From Roseateles hydrophilus (GTDB taxonomy: Bacteria > Pseudomonadota > Gammaproteobacteria > Burkholderiales > Burkholderiaceae_C), in the NCBI RefSeq assembly GCF_026712245.1, contig NZ_JAPPUY010000006.1:1-64000 (forward strand): DNA of 64,000 bases, in the 5' to 3' direction. Below the pieces are notes generated by a model that saw nothing but the letters and a program-made list of their open reading frames with translations, did not search any database and was not told where the DNA came from. Position 1 is the stretch's first letter; every line of letters begins with the position of its first letter. Made by a program: the position numbers and the translations under genes. Of this stretch, positions 39,915-51,210 are shown piece after piece.

Positions 39915-40391
39915 ATGAGCACCATTCCCCTGACCAAGCGCGGCGCCGAGGCGCTGAAGGAAGAGCTGCACCGCCTGAAGACGGTGGAGCGTCCGGCCGT
40001 CATCCTGGCCATCGCTGAAGCGCGCGCCCAGGGCGACCTGAGCGAGAACGCCGAGTACGACGCGGCCAAGGACAAGCAAGGCTTCATCGAAGGCCGCATC
40101 CTGGAAGTCGAAGGCAAGCTGTCCGTCGCGCAGATCATCGACCCGTCGACGCTGGACGCCGGAGGCCGCGTGGTGTTCGGTGCCACCGTGGATCTGGAAG
40201 ACGAGGACAGCGGCAACGCCGTGACCTACCAGATCACCGGCGACGACGAGGCCGACATCAAGCTGGGCCGCATCTCCATCAGCTCGCCCATCGCCCGCGC
40301 GCTGATCGGCAAGGAAGCCGGCGACACGGCCGAGGTGCAGGCCCCGGGCGGCGTGCGCCGCTACGAGATCATCAACGTCCGCTACGAGTGA
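39915..40391 (+). CDS. greA: transcription elongation factor GreA
   Basis: GreA rescues backtracked RNA polymerase by stimulating transcript cleavage. The 158-residue protein has the coiled-coil domain (about 1-75) with the tip acidic residues in [21 protein letters not shown] and the FKBP-like C-terminal domain ([21 protein letters not shown] to the end). The ATG at 39915 gives the conserved start [19 protein letters not shown]; an upstream in-frame ATG at 39894 falls within the terminator T run. Its stop overlaps the next ATG by one base (TGATG). Confidence 0.97.
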   Translation: MSTIPLTKRGAEALKEELHRLKTVERPAVILAIAEARAQGDLSENAEYDAAKDKQGFIEGRILEVEGKLSVAQIIDPSTLDAGGRVVFGATVDLEDEDSGNAVTYQITGDDEADIKLGRISISSPIARALIGKEAGDTAEVQAPGGVRRYEIINVRYE

Positions 40392-40837
40392 TGTTCGCCC
40401 GCTTGCAGGCGCTGCTGGCCGCCCTTTGGGGCGGCTTTTTGCTGTGTGTAGCCCTCGCCGCGGCGCCGAGTGCCTTCGCGGTGCTGCCGCGGGCTGATGC
40501 CGGTTTGTTTGTCGGCCGGCTGTTCGCCGTGGAGGCGCAGGCGAGCCTGGTCGCTGCGGTGATCCTGATGTTGCTCGAGCGCCGACTCGCCCGTGACGCG
40601 GCGGAGGCTGCGGGCGCAACGGTCGATGTGTTCTCAGCGCGGCTGCTGCTGCCGGCCATGGCGCTGTTCTGCACCATTGCCGGCTACTACGGCCTACAGC
40701 CGCTGATGGCGGACGCGAAGGCCGGCGTCGGCGTGGCGTCCTTCGGCGCGCTGCATGGCGCTTCGCTGGCGCTGTTCGGCGTCAAGGGCCTGGCGGTGCT
40801 GGCCCTCGCGTGGATCAGTCAGCGACGTTCTTCTTGA
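40391..40837 (+). CDS. DUF4149-family membrane protein
   Basis: A 148-residue inner-membrane protein with four hydrophobic segments (about 8-28, 46-66, 85-105, 118-140). Its start [20 protein letters not shown] and layout match DUF4149-type proteins found beside greA in many betaproteobacteria; the function is unknown. It starts at ATG 40391, right after the greA stop. Its last 23 bases overlap the end of the convergent yhbY gene. Confidence 0.85.
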   Translation: MFARLQALLAALWGGFLLCVALAAAPSAFAVLPRADAGLFVGRLFAVEAQASLVAAVILMLLERRLARDAAEAAGATVDVFSARLLLPAMALFCTIAGYYGLQPLMADAKAGVGVASFGALHGASLALFGVKGLAVLALAWISQRRSS

Positions 40838-41288
40838 CGCTGGTCATGCGCCGCTTGGCGCGCTTGATCTCGCCGCCCTGCGCGACGCGCTCGTTGCCCA
40901 GCACCTTGAGCTTGGCGACCTGGGGGCGGCCATTGCCGTTCTTGGAGAACTTGACGATCTTCACGATGCGCGGGCCCGGCTTGGCGTCCGCGCGCTCGGC
41001 GACCGCTTTCTCCGGCATCGGGCGCCACAGCACCAGCAGTTTGCCGATGTGCTGAATGGGGGCGGCGTTCAGTTCGTCGCAGAGCTTGGCGAACATGTCC
41101 TCGCGAGCCGCGCGGTCGTCGCCGAGCACCCGCACCTTGATCAGGCCATGGGCCTTGAGCGCGGCGTCGGTTTCCTTCACGACGGCAGGGGTGAGGCCGT
41201 CGCCGCCGATCATCACGACCGGGTCGAGATGGTGGGCGTCGGCGCGCTTGTCCTTGCGCTGGGCGGGTGTCAGATTGATTTGAGGCAT
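40815..41288 (-). CDS. yhbY: CRM-domain (YhbY) RNA-binding protein
   Basis: YhbY-like proteins bind precursor 50S ribosomes. The 157-residue product has the CRM domain (about 1-100) with [20 protein letters not shown], the GGDG form of the GxxG loop in [14 protein letters not shown], and [23 protein letters not shown] basic C-terminal tail of about 55 residues ([20 protein letters not shown] to the end) is longer than in E. coli. The ATG at 41288 is used; the frame is open to 41324, across rlmE. It is divergent from rlmE with 20 bp between starts. Confidence 0.92.
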   Translation of the reverse strand: MPQINLTPAQRKDKRADAHHLDPVVMIGGDGLTPAVVKETDAALKAHGLIKVRVLGDDRAAREDMFAKLCDELNAAPIQHIGKLLVLWRPMPEKAVAERADAKPGPRIVKIVKFSKNGNGRPQVAKLKVLGNERVAQGGEIKRAKRRMTSVKKNVAD

Positions 41289-41308
41289 CACCGTATTATC
41301 CCGTAGGC

Positions 41309-41983
41309 ATGAAAACGCAGACAAAAAGCAAGAAGCTCAACAAGGCGTGGTTGAACAACCATGTCACCGATCCCTACGTCCAGCAGGCGCAGAAGGACGG
41401 TTACCGATCGCGCGCGGCCTACAAGCTCAAGGAGATCGACGAGGAGCTCAAGTTGATCCGCCCGGGCCAGGTCGTCGTCGACCTGGGTGCGACGCCCGGC
41501 GCCTGGAGCCAGTACCTGCGGCGCAAGTTCGCGCCCAAGGAGGCTGGGCAGGGCGGGGCAGCGGTGGGTCAACTCAACGGCACCATCATTGCGCTGGACC
41601 TGCTGGACTTCGAGCCCATCGAGGGCGTGCAGTTCATCCAAGGCGACTTCCAGGAGGATGCTGTGCTGGCGCAACTGGAGGCTGCGCTGGCGGGGCGGCC
41701 GGTGGATGTGGTCGTGTCGGACATGGCGCCCAACCTGTCGGGCATCGCGTCCACGGACGGTGCGCGCATCGCCAACCTCATCGAGCTGGCTGTGGATTTC
41801 GCCGGCCAGCATCTCAAGCCGGAGGGGGCGTTGGTGGCCAAGGTGTTCCATGGCAGCGGCTACGACCAACTGGTGCAGTTGTTCCGCGCGCAGTTCAAGA
41901 CCGTCAAGGTTGTGAAGCCCAAAGCCTCGCGTGAACGCTCGTCCGAGACATTCTTGGTCGGCATCGGGGTGAAAAACCGTTGA
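41309..41983 (+). CDS. rlmE: 23S rRNA (uridine-2552-2'-O)-methyltransferase RlmE
   Basis: RlmE (FtsJ/RrmJ) 2'-O-methylates U2552 of 23S rRNA in the late stage of 50S assembly. The 224-residue protein has the N-terminal [20 protein letters not shown], the SAM motif [19 protein letters not shown], and the catalytic Lys-Asp-Lys-Glu residues: Lys in AAYKLKEID, Asp in VVVSDMAPN, Lys in VAKVFHG and Glu in RERSSETF. The rlmE-ftsH-folP-glmM order is conserved in proteobacteria. It lies 20 bp from divergent yhbY, leaving little room for promoters. Confidence 0.96.
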   Translation: MKTQTKSKKLNKAWLNNHVTDPYVQQAQKDGYRSRAAYKLKEIDEELKLIRPGQVVVDLGATPGAWSQYLRRKFAPKEAGQGGAAVGQLNGTIIALDLLDFEPIEGVQFIQGDFQEDAVLAQLEAALAGRPVDVVVSDMAPNLSGIASTDGARIANLIELAVDFAGQHLKPEGALVAKVFHGSGYDQLVQLFRAQFKTVKVVKPKASRERSSETFLVGIGVKNR

Positions 41984-41999
41984 CGGCAGGGGTTGCCCC

Positions 42000-42026
42000 C
42001 TTGTCGCCCGTAAAATCGTCCCCACT
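42000..42026 (+). promoter_or_regulatory. possible heat-shock (sigma-32) promoter of ftsH
   Basis: CTTGTCG, a 13-base spacer and CCCCACT resemble the sigma-32 consensus CTTGAAA, 11-16 bases, CCCCATNT. It ends 42 bases before the ftsH start. ftsH is under sigma-32 in E. coli. The match is partial and read by eye. Confidence 0.45.
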
Positions 42027-42068
42027 GTCCTGAAACCCGCGCTGGGCCATCAGGGCCAAGGAGTCGCA

Positions 42069-43970
<1,902 letters not shown>

Positions 43971-43989
43971 GTCAGCATCCCCACATGAA

Positions 43990-44011
43990 GGGCCCCGCGA
44001 GGGCCCGTTTT
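43990..44011 (+). terminator. small terminator between ftsH and folP
   Basis: GGGCCC and GGGCCC pair across a CGCGA loop and are followed by GTTTTC. The stem is short but pure GC; partial read-through into folP is likely. Confidence 0.5.
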
Positions 44012-44028
44012 CAATTTCGCAAACGACC

Positions 44029-44889
44029 ATGCACTGGCAGACCCGCCGTTTCCGCCTCGACCTGAGCCGCCCCCTGGTCATGGGCATCGTCAATGTGACG
44101 CCGGACTCTTTCTCTGACGGCGGCCGGCACGATGACCGCCGTGCGGCGATTGCGCACTGCGAGCGGCTGCTGGCCGAAGGCGCTGACATCCTGGACATCG
44201 GCGGCGAGTCCACGCGGCCAGGCGCGCCCAAGGTGGATGCCGAGGGCGAGTGGGCCCGCATCGCCGAGGTGCTGACCGCTGCCGTGACGATGGGCGTTCC
44301 GGTGTCGGTGGACACCTACAAACCCGAGGTCATGCGCCGCGCGCTGGACGCGGGGGCCGATGTCATCAATGACGTGCAGGCGCTGCAGTTGCCCGGCGCG
44401 TTGGCGGCCGTGGTCGGCAGCGGTGCGGGCGTGTGCCTGATGCACATGCGTGGCGAGCCGGCATCCATGATGGACCTGGCGGTCTACGACGATGTCGTGG
44501 CCGAGGTCCAAGGCTTCCTGGCCCAGCGCGCGCAGGCGGCGCAGGCTGCGGGCCTGCCGGCCGAATGCATCGCGCTGGACCCCGGCTACGGCTTCGCCAA
44601 GACAGCCGAACACAACCTGCGCCTGTTGGCTGGTCAGCAGCAGTTGAAGGCGCTGGGGTACCCGCTGCTGGTGGGCTGGTCGCGCAAGCGCACGTTGGGC
44701 GACATCACGGGCCGGCCGGTGGGCGAGCGCCTGCCGGCCAGCCTAGCGGCGGCGCTCCGGGCCGTCAGCGCCGGTGCGAATGTGGTTCGTGTGCACGATG
44801 TCGCTGCGACGGTGGACGCACTCAAGGTCTGGGCGGCCGTCGATGCGGCGAAAATGCCGCCCTCCGCACAAGAAGGAAGCGCTCGATGA
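44029..44889 (+). CDS. folP: dihydropteroate synthase
   Basis: FolP joins p-aminobenzoate to the pterin in folate synthesis and is the sulfonamide target. The 286-residue protein has [70 protein letters not shown] and the closing VVRVHDV motif. The ATG at 44029 is the conserved start; the frame open upstream runs inside the ftsH end. Its stop shares ATGA with glmM. Confidence 0.96.
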   Translation: MHWQTRRFRLDLSRPLVMGIVNVTPDSFSDGGRHDDRRAAIAHCERLLAEGADILDIGGESTRPGAPKVDAEGEWARIAEVLTAAVTMGVPVSVDTYKPEVMRRALDAGADVINDVQALQLPGALAAVVGSGAGVCLMHMRGEPASMMDLAVYDDVVAEVQGFLAQRAQAAQAAGLPAECIALDPGYGFAKTAEHNLRLLAGQQQLKALGYPLLVGWSRKRTLGDITGRPVGERLPASLAAALRAVSAGANVVRVHDVAATVDALKVWAAVDAAKMPPSAQEGSAR

Positions 44890-46217
44890 GCCGCAAGTAT
44901 TTCGGCACCGACGGTATGCGTGGCACCGTTGGCCAAAGCCCCATCACCCCTGACTTCATGCTGCGCTTGGGCCACGCCGTGGGGCGTGTGCTGCGCAGGA
45001 CCAACCCGCGCCCCACCGTGCTGATTGGCAAGGACACGCGCATCTCCGGCTACATGATCGAGTCGGCGCTGGAGGCGGGCTTTGCGTCCGCCGGCGTCAA
45101 CGTGTTGCTGACGGGGCCGCTGCCCACGCCGGGCGTGGCGTACCTGACGCGCGCGTTGCGCCAGGATCTGGGCGTGGTCATCAGCGCCTCACACAACCCG
45201 TTCCAGGACAACGGCATCAAGTTCTTCTCCGCCAAGGGTGAGAAGCTGCCCGACGCCTGGGAGCTGGACGTTGAGGCCGCGCTGGACGAGGCACCGCAAT
45301 GGGTGGACTCGGCCAGCCTGGGCCGGGCCAAGCGCCTGGAGGATGCGCGCGGCCGCTACATCGAGTTCTGCAAGAACAGCTTCGGTTCGGATCTCACGCT
45401 CAAGGGCCTGAAGATCGTCGTCGACGCCGCCCATGGTGCGGCTTATCACGTCGCGCCCGACGTCTTCCACGAACTGGGGGCCGAGGTCATCTCCATCGGC
45501 TGCAAGCCCGACGGCTTCAACATCAACGCCGGCTTCGGCGCGACCGCACCGGGCGCGCTGGTCGAGGCTGTCAAGTCTCATGGTGCGCACTACGGCGTGG
45601 CGCTGGACGGCGACGCCGACCGCCTGCAGCTGGTGGATGGCAGCGGCCGGCTCTACAACGGCGACGAGCTGCTGTACGCGATGGTCACGGACCGCCTGGC
45701 GCAGGGGCAGCGTGTGCCCGGCGCGGTTGGCACGCTGATGACCAACATGGCGGTGGAGCTGGCGCTGCGTGCGCGCGATGTCGAGTTCGTGCGCGCCAAG
45801 GTGGGCGACCGCTATGTGATGGAGGCGCTGGTCGAGCGCGGCTGGCAGCTGGGCGGCGAAGGCTCGGGCCACTTGCTGGCGCTGGACAAGCACACGACAG
45901 GCGACGGCATCGTCAGCGCGCTGCTGGTGCTGCAGTCCGTCAGCCGAAGTGGCCGCACGTTGGCTGAGCAACTGGCCGGCGTCGACCTGTTCCCGCAGAC
46001 GCTGATCAACGTGCGCCTGCAGGCCGGTCAAGACTGGAAGAGCAGCCCGCGACTGGCCGAGGAGCAGTCTGCTGTGACCGCCGAGCTGGGTGACCGGGGC
46101 CGCATCCTGATCCGCGCATCGGGCACCGAGCCGCTGCTGCGCATCATGGTGGAAGCCTCGGATGCCGGCCTGGCGCAGCGCTGTGCGCAGCGCCTCGTCG
46201 ACGCCGTGGCAGTCTGA
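44886..46217 (+). CDS. glmM: phosphoglucosamine mutase
   Basis: GlmM turns glucosamine-6-phosphate into the 1-phosphate on the way to UDP-GlcNAc for murein and LPS. The 443-residue protein has the start [13 protein letters not shown], the phosphoserine loop in [16 protein letters not shown], the metal-binding DGDADR and the sugar-phosphate loop [14 protein letters not shown]. Length is standard. It overlaps folP by four bases (ATGA), and is the last gene of the block; phaZ converges on it with 12 bp between. Confidence 0.97.
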   Translation: MSRKYFGTDGMRGTVGQSPITPDFMLRLGHAVGRVLRRTNPRPTVLIGKDTRISGYMIESALEAGFASAGVNVLLTGPLPTPGVAYLTRALRQDLGVVISASHNPFQDNGIKFFSAKGEKLPDAWELDVEAALDEAPQWVDSASLGRAKRLEDARGRYIEFCKNSFGSDLTLKGLKIVVDAAHGAAYHVAPDVFHELGAEVISIGCKPDGFNINAGFGATAPGALVEAVKSHGAHYGVALDGDADRLQLVDGSGRLYNGDELLYAMVTDRLAQGQRVPGAVGTLMTNMAVELALRARDVEFVRAKVGDRYVMEALVERGWQLGGEGSGHLLALDKHTTGDGIVSALLVLQSVSRSGRTLAEQLAGVDLFPQTLINVRLQAGQDWKSSPRLAEEQSAVTAELGDRGRILIRASGTEPLLRIMVEASDAGLAQRCAQRLVDAVAV

Positions 46218-46229
46218 TCCCGGCGGGCT

Positions 46230-47441
46230 CTACTGCGACACCTGGATGACGTGTCGCACCAGCGGGTAGACCTGGTGCTGCCAGCGCCGCCCGCTGAACA
46301 CACCGTAGTGGCCCACATTGGGCTGGATGTAGTGTGTGCGCATGTAGAGCTTCAGGCTGCTCGCCAGGTCCTGCGCGGCCAGCGTCTGGCCCACTGAGCA
46401 GATGTCGTCGCGCTCGCCCTCAATGGTGAGCAGTGCCGTGCGGCGGATGGCCGCTGGGTTGACCCGGCGGCCCTTGAAGCGCATCTCGCCGCGCGGCAGG
46501 TCGAAGGTCTGGAAGACGCGCTCGACCGTCTCCAGGTAGAAGTCCGCCGACAGGTCGGCCACCGCCATGTACTCCTCGTAGAAGTTGCGCGTGATCCGCG
46601 CCTTGTCGAACTCGCCGGCGACCAGGTGCTTGTAGTGCTCCTTGAACGCATTGGCGTGCCGGTCCTTGTTCATGCTCATGAAGGCTGACAGCTGCACGAA
46701 GCCCGGGTAGACGCGTCGTCCGGCGCCGGCGTGCTGCCACGGCACGACGCTGATGAGGTTCTTCCTGAACCAGGCTATGGGCTTGCTCGTGGCCAGTGCG
46801 TTCACGGCCGTGGGGCTTACGCGGCAGTCGATGGGGCCGGCCATCAGCGTCAGGCTGGCCGGCGTGGCGGGGTGCTCGTCCTCGGCCATCAGCGCGACGG
46901 CACACAGCGCGCTGACGCAGGGCTGGCAGACGGCGACGACGTTCGAGTTCGGGCCCAGGTGGGCCAGAAAGTCGATCAAGTGCTGGGTGTACTCGTCCAG
47001 CCCGAAACGGCCGGCGGCCAGCGGCACATCGCGCACGTTGAGCCAGTCGGTGATGTAGACGTCGTGGTCCTGCAGCAGCGTGCGCACCGTCTCGCGCAGC
47101 AGCGTCGCGAAGTGGCCGGACATCGGTGCGACCACCAGCACCTTGGGTTGGGCTGGCGCGCCGGTCTTGGCGAAGCGCCGCAGCGTCGCGAACGGCGTCG
47201 TCAGCGCCACCTCCTCGACCACCGGCCAGCGCTCGCCGCCGCTGGTGATCTCGTCGATGCGCCAGTCCGGCCGGACATGCGTGACCTGCGCCAGCTCGAA
47301 CACCTGGCCTGCGGCGGCCGCCGGCCTGGCCCACCAGTGGTGGGCGACGACATGCGGGTCCTGCAGCAGCGGCAGCGACAGCCGTGTGGCCTCGCGCAGC
47401 GGCCACAGCAGGTCGGTTTGGGCTTGGTAGGCGGTGTACAT
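46230..47441 (-). CDS. phaZ: intracellular polyhydroxyalkanoate depolymerase
   Basis: The enzyme mobilises stored PHA granules. The 403-residue protein is of the Ralstonia eutropha PhaZ1 type: no signal peptide, an alpha/beta hydrolase fold, and a Cys in the nucleophile position (VCQPCVSA, Cys172 or Cys175) where most hydrolases have Ser. Near the start are YQAQTDLLWPLRE and the substrate-side VLVVAPMSGHFATLLRETV; catalytic Asp and His are expected in IEGERDDICS and NVGHYGVFSG. The ATG at 47441 gives the conserved start; the frame is open to 47639 across the divergent gene. Confidence 0.93.
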   Translation of the reverse strand: MYTAYQAQTDLLWPLREATRLSLPLLQDPHVVAHHWWARPAAAAGQVFELAQVTHVRPDWRIDEITSGGERWPVVEEVALTTPFATLRRFAKTGAPAQPKVLVVAPMSGHFATLLRETVRTLLQDHDVYITDWLNVRDVPLAAGRFGLDEYTQHLIDFLAHLGPNSNVVAVCQPCVSALCAVALMAEDEHPATPASLTLMAGPIDCRVSPTAVNALATSKPIAWFRKNLISVVPWQHAGAGRRVYPGFVQLSAFMSMNKDRHANAFKEHYKHLVAGEFDKARITRNFYEEYMAVADLSADFYLETVERVFQTFDLPRGEMRFKGRRVNPAAIRRTALLTIEGERDDICSVGQTLAAQDLASSLKLYMRTHYIQPNVGHYGVFSGRRWQHQVYPLVRHVIQVSQ

Positions 47442-47541
47442 GGCGCGCTCCGTGGGGTCTCCTGCGTGGTCAACGCAAGGAGCGCGCCAACATGGCACGG
47501 CGCTTGCGTCGAACGGGTGCATGACCGACAGGAGACGCCCC

Positions 47542-48264
47542 ATGCCCGTTGCCACGCCGACCCGCAAGCCGGCCAAGACCCCGGCACGCACAAGCGCCCG
47601 GCCTGCGCCCGCCACTGCCACGCTCACGCTGAGCAGCAAGAACTACTCGTCCTGGTCGCTGCGCGGCTGGCTGCTGACACGCTTTGCCGGGCTGGCCTTC
47701 GAGGAGGTCATGGTCTCGCCCGACGACGAGGATGCGCGCAAGGAACTGCTGTTGCTGGCACCGTCCATCCGCGTGCCCTGCCTGCGCCATGACGGCGTCA
47801 CGGTGTGGAACAACATGGCCATCGCTGAGTACCTGAACGAGAGCTTCCCCAAGGCCGGCCTGTGGCCCGCGGATCGCGTCGCGCGGGCGCATGCGCGGGC
47901 CATCTGCGGCGAGATGAACTCCGGCTTTGCCAACCTGCGCTCGGCACTGCCGATGAACCTGAAGGGGCACTTCCCCAAGCACAAGATCTGGGCCGGCGCC
48001 AAGCCGGACATCGAGCGCATCGTCGACATCTGGAGCGATTGCCTGTCCACCTACGGCGGGCCCTATCTGTTTGGCGCCAAGCGCGGCGCGGCCGATGCGT
48101 TCTTCGCGCCGGTGGCCACCCGCTTCATGACCTACGACGTGCCGCTGCCGCCTGCCTGCGCAGCCTATTGCGACACGGTCCTGGCGATGCCGGAGATGCA
48201 GGCCTGGACGGCTGATGCCAAGCTGGAGCCCGAGGAGATCGAGCTGCTGGACATGGACTTCTAG
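47542..48264 (+). CDS. glutathione S-transferase family protein
   Basis: A 240-residue GST-like protein. The N-terminal 25 residues are a Pro/Ala/Thr-rich extension (TPTRKPAKTPARTSARPAPA) before the thioredoxin fold with LTLSSKNYSSWSLRGWLLT and the cis-Pro strand IRVPCLRHDG, then NNMAIAEYLNE. The helical C-terminal domain starts around residue 110. The start at 47542 has AGGAGA in front; ATG 47521 is possible. Substrate and role are unknown. It is divergent from phaZ. Confidence 0.9.
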   Translation: MPVATPTRKPAKTPARTSARPAPATATLTLSSKNYSSWSLRGWLLTRFAGLAFEEVMVSPDDEDARKELLLLAPSIRVPCLRHDGVTVWNNMAIAEYLNESFPKAGLWPADRVARAHARAICGEMNSGFANLRSALPMNLKGHFPKHKIWAGAKPDIERIVDIWSDCLSTYGGPYLFGAKRGAADAFFAPVATRFMTYDVPLPPACAAYCDTVLAMPEMQAWTADAKLEPEEIELLDMDF

Positions 48265-48279
48265 CGGCCCGATCGGCGT

Positions 48280-48723
48280 CTAGGCCCAGGGCGTGGGCGG
48301 CGGCACGTGCTCGGTAGCTGCCGGCGCGTCCACCGTGCCGAAGGCGGCGGGCGACACGATCTCCAGGTACTCCATGTCCGGTGAGTAATCGAATAGGTAG
48401 TGCACGATGCCCGGCCGCTGGTGCACGCAGTCGCCGGCTTCCACCAACGTGACCTGGTCCTCGTACATGAACTTGGCCCAGCCCTTGGTCATCAGCACGA
48501 TCTGGAAATCCGCCTCATGGCGGTGCCAGCCCGTGCCCTTTTCCGGGGCCTGGTTCGCCTTCACCAGGTGCGCGATGACGCGGCCGTGGGTGGCCGCGGC
48601 GACGCCCAGGTCACGGTAGAGGAAGAAGTCCCTCAGTCCGTCGCTGCGCCAGGGCGTGTCGCCTGGCTTCACATGGGAGAACTGCGTGGCCGCAGCGCCG
48701 ATGGGGTCTGACAGGTCCGACAT
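48280..48723 (-). CDS. cupin-domain protein
   Basis: A 147-residue single-domain cupin. Cupin motif 1 is in GTGWHRHEADFQIVLMTKG, with two His ligands, and motif 2 in VEAGDCVHQRPGIVHYLFD. Such proteins bind a metal, and the role ranges from sugar isomerase to sensor; none is shown here. The start is well marked by AGGAGG 8 bases before the ATG at 48723. It is divergent from ccoI; an inverted repeat TGCGTC/GACGCA and a Fnr-type box lie between them. It ends 15 bp after the GST gene on the other strand. Confidence 0.86.
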   Translation of the reverse strand: MSDLSDPIGAAATQFSHVKPGDTPWRSDGLRDFFLYRDLGVAAATHGRVIAHLVKANQAPEKGTGWHRHEADFQIVLMTKGWAKFMYEDQVTLVEAGDCVHQRPGIVHYLFDYSPDMEYLEIVSPAAFGTVDAPAATEHVPPPTPWA

Positions 48724-48754
48724 GGCATGCCTCCTGGGCGGATGAAGGAGAGCC

Positions 48755-48772
48755 TGCGTCATGCAAGACGCA
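48755..48772. repeat. inverted repeat between cupin gene and ccoI
   Basis: TGCGTC, six bases, GACGCA form a perfect 6-bp dyad, 32 bases ahead of the cupin start. Possible operator for the cupin gene; no factor is known. Confidence 0.4.
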
Positions 48773-48802
48773 TTCCCACCTTGCGCGGAGATTGCGCCGG
48801 GC

Positions 48803-48816
48803 TTGACGCAAATCAT
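48803..48816 (+). promoter_or_regulatory. Fnr-type box upstream of ccoI
   Basis: TTGACGCAAATCAT matches the Fnr consensus TTGAT-N4-ATCAA at 8 of 10 positions. A class II promoter would put the -10 at GAGCAT (48839-48844) and transcription start at 48851, one base before the GTG of ccoI, so either the transcript is leaderless or the start codon lies further in. Confidence 0.6.
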
Positions 48817-48851
48817 GGCCTGTACCGCGCGGTGCGGCGAGCATCTGCAGC

Positions 48852-51059
48852 GTGAGCGTGCCCCCCCCAGGCCTGCAGGCGGCGCAAGCCGACGCGCAAG
48901 CCCTTGCCCCCTTCACCACCTGGCCCGACGGCGCCGGTGGCGCAGCGCTGTCGCAGTTCCAGGTGGCCGGCATGCACTGTGCGGCCTGCTCGGGGCTGAT
49001 CGAGGCGGCGTTGCTGAAGCTGCCGGGTGTTGCGCAGGCCAGCGTCAACCCCGCCTCGGCCCGGCTGGCGCTGCGCTGGCGGCCGGCCCAGCTGGCGCTG
49101 GCCGACGTGCTGGCGGCGCTGCGCGCCATCGGCTACGAGGTCACGCCCGACGTCGCCGCCCCGGCACGCGAGTTGCGGCGCCGCGAGCGGCGCCAGGCCC
49201 TGTGGCGGCTGTTCGTCGCCGGCTTCCTGATGATGCAGGTCATGATGCTGGCCACGCCGGCCTATGTGGCTGAGGCGGGCGAGCTGTCCGCCGACCTGGA
49301 CCGCCTGCTGCGCTGGGGCAGCTGGGTGTTGACGCTGCCAGTGATGGCGTTTGCCGCCGGGCCGTTTTTCCGTGGTGCCTGGCAGCAGCTGCGGGCGCGC
49401 CGCCTGGGCATGGACGTGCCGGTGGCGCTCGGCATCGCGGTCACCTTCGTTGCCAGCACCGGCGCGCTGTTCGACCCGGCCGGCCTGCTCGGCCACGAGG
49501 TCTACTTCGATTCGCTGACCATGTTCGTCGCGCTGCTGCTGCTGGCGCGCTGGTTCGAGCTCGGCGCCCGGCACCGGGCCGCTGAGGCGCTGGAGGCTGT
49601 GGCGGGCGCGCTGCCCGGTGCGGCCGAGCGCCTGCTGGACGATGGCCGCAGTGAGCGCGTGCCGCCCGAGGCGCTGCGCGTGGGCGACCGCATCCGCGTC
49701 GCGGCGGGCGAGGCCTTCGCGGCGGACGGCCAGGTGCTGGCCGGTCAGGGCCTGGTCAACGAGGCGCTGCTCACTGGCGAGTCGGCCCCCGTGCCCAAGG
49801 CGCCGGGCGATGCGGTGGTGGCCGGCAGCATCAACCTGGACGGGTCGCTGGTGGTGGCCGTGCAGCGCGTGGGCGCCGACACGACGGCCCAGGGCATCGT
49901 GCGGCTCATGCAGCAGGCCCAGAGCCAGCGCCCGCTGGCCGGTGGCGTGCTCGACCGCGTGGCGGCCGGCTTCACCGCCGTGGTGCTGCTGCTGGCGCTG
50001 GGGGCCGGTCTGGCGTGGTGGTGGATAGAGCCCTCGCGGGCCGTCGCGGTGGCGGTGGCGGTGCTCATCGTCACCTGCCCCTGCGCACTGACGCTGGCTG
50101 CGCCGGCGGCGTGGCTGACGGCCAGCGGCGCGCTGGCGCGGCGTGGCCTGCTGTTGGCCGACCTGTCGGCACTGGAGCGGCTGTGCGAGGTCGGCACCGT
50201 CGTGTTCGACAAGACCGGCACGCTCAGCGAGGACCGCCTGCTGTTGCGTCGCCACTGGGCGCGTGGCGCCGATGCCGATGCGCTGCTGCCGGTGGCGCGC
50301 AGCTTGGCCGCGCTGTCGCGCCATCCGCACGCGCAGGCCATTGCTGACGGCGCGTCGGCGGGTAGCTGGCACGACGTGCGCGAGGTGGCTGGCCGTGGCG
50401 TGGAGGCGCGCGACGCAACCGGGCGGCTGTGGCGGCTGGGCGCGCCGGGCTGGGTCAGCGCAAGCCCTGACCCCGAGGCCCGCCTCGCGTTCGGCCCCGA
50501 CGGCGAGGCCTGCCTGCTGTGGCTGGACCTGGCCGAGGTGACACGCGCCGATGCCGCCGAGGCCGTGGCGGCCTTGCAGGCCCAGGGCCAGCGGGTGCGG
50601 CTGCTGTCTGGCGATCAGCCGGCCGCGGTCGCGCGCATGGCCGACGCGCTGGGTATCGCCGACTGGGCGGCCGGCGCGACGCCCGCGTCCAAGCTGGCCG
50701 CGGTGCGTGGCTGGCAGGCCGATGGCGAGCGCGTGCTGATGGTGGGCGACGGCATCAACGACGCGCCGGTGCTGGCCGCGGCCGACGTGCGCATCGCGAT
50801 GGGGCAGGGCGCCATGCTCGCGCGCAGCGCGGCGGACGCGCTGCTGGTGTCCAACCGCCTCGCGGCGCTGCCGCAGGCACTGGCGCTGGCACGGCGCACG
50901 CGCCGCGTGCTGCGCCAGAACCTGGCCTGGTCGGCCCTCTACAACCTGGCCTGTGTGCCACTGGCGCTCGCCGGCCTGCTGCCGCCGCTGGCGGCCGGCA
51001 TCGGCATGGCGGCCAGTTCCCTGCTGGTCGTGCTCAACGCGCAACGGCTGGCCCGCTGA
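48852..51059 (+). CDS. ccoI: cbb3 maturation copper P-type ATPase CcoI
   Basis: A 735-residue P1B-type ATPase that supplies copper for the cbb3 oxidase. The N-terminal metal-binding domain has the CxxC in [17 protein letters not shown]. Eight membrane spans are expected, with the CPC in [15 protein letters not shown]. The ATPase core has TGES, the phosphorylated Asp in VFDKTGTLS and the hinge [14 protein letters not shown]. The start is a GTG at 48852, and a second GTG two codons later would also work. ccoS follows after one base. Confidence 0.94.
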   Translation: MSVPPPGLQAAQADAQALAPFTTWPDGAGGAALSQFQVAGMHCAACSGLIEAALLKLPGVAQASVNPASARLALRWRPAQLALADVLAALRAIGYEVTPDVAAPARELRRRERRQALWRLFVAGFLMMQVMMLATPAYVAEAGELSADLDRLLRWGSWVLTLPVMAFAAGPFFRGAWQQLRARRLGMDVPVALGIAVTFVASTGALFDPAGLLGHEVYFDSLTMFVALLLLARWFELGARHRAAEALEAVAGALPGAAERLLDDGRSERVPPEALRVGDRIRVAAGEAFAADGQVLAGQGLVNEALLTGESAPVPKAPGDAVVAGSINLDGSLVVAVQRVGADTTAQGIVRLMQQAQSQRPLAGGVLDRVAAGFTAVVLLLALGAGLAWWWIEPSRAVAVAVAVLIVTCPCALTLAAPAAWLTASGALARRGLLLADLSALERLCEVGTVVFDKTGTLSEDRLLLRRHWARGADADALLPVARSLAALSRHPHAQAIADGASAGSWHDVREVAGRGVEARDATGRLWRLGAPGWVSASPDPEARLAFGPDGEACLLWLDLAEVTRADAAEAVAALQAQGQRVRLLSGDQPAAVARMADALGIADWAAGATPASKLAAVRGWQADGERVLMVGDGINDAPVLAAADVRIAMGQGAMLARSAADALLVSNRLAALPQALALARRTRRVLRQNLAWSALYNLACVPLALAGLLPPLAAGIGMAASSLLVVLNAQRLAR

Positions 51060-51060
51060 C

Positions 51061-51210
51061 ATGGACATCCTCTACCTGCTCATCCCCTTCTCGGTCGTGC
51101 TGGTGCTGCTCATCGTGGCTGTGTTCGGCTGGGCTGTGCACAGCGGGCAACTCGACGGCTTCGAACACGAGGCCGAACGCATCCTGCTTGATGAGGATCA
51201 AGGCACCTAG
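51061..51210 (+). CDS. ccoS: cbb3 oxidase assembly protein CcoS
   Basis: A 49-residue membrane protein needed for maturation of the cbb3 oxidase. One membrane span (about 3-25, [20 protein letters not shown]) is followed by [21 protein letters not shown] and an acidic end. The family pattern with SGQ(F/L)DDLE is seen as SGQLDGFE. It starts one base after ccoI stops. Its last codons contain the Fnr box for ccoN. Confidence 0.92.
   Translation: MDILYLLIPFSVVLVLLIVAVFGWAVHSGQLDGFEHEAERILLDEDQGT
51188..51201 (+). promoter_or_regulatory. perfect Fnr box before ccoN
   Basis: TTGATGAGGATCAA matches the Fnr consensus at all ten positions. It lies inside the ccoS gene (codons for LDEDQ). In a class II promoter, transcription would start at 51236, with the -10 hexamer at 51224-51229: AAGAAT is found there. 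The same hexamer at the same distance is found before fnr. Confidence 0.85.

Noticed and set aside
41290-41300. TATTAT as -10 of rlmE
   Set aside because: No -35 at usual distance, and it would leave a leader of only a few bases; evidence is too thin to list.
48813-51068. Long minus-strand open frame opposite ccoI (about 750 codons)
   Set aside because: Antisense shadow of a P-type ATPase gene; Gln/Arg/His-rich, no motif, no ribosome-binding site.
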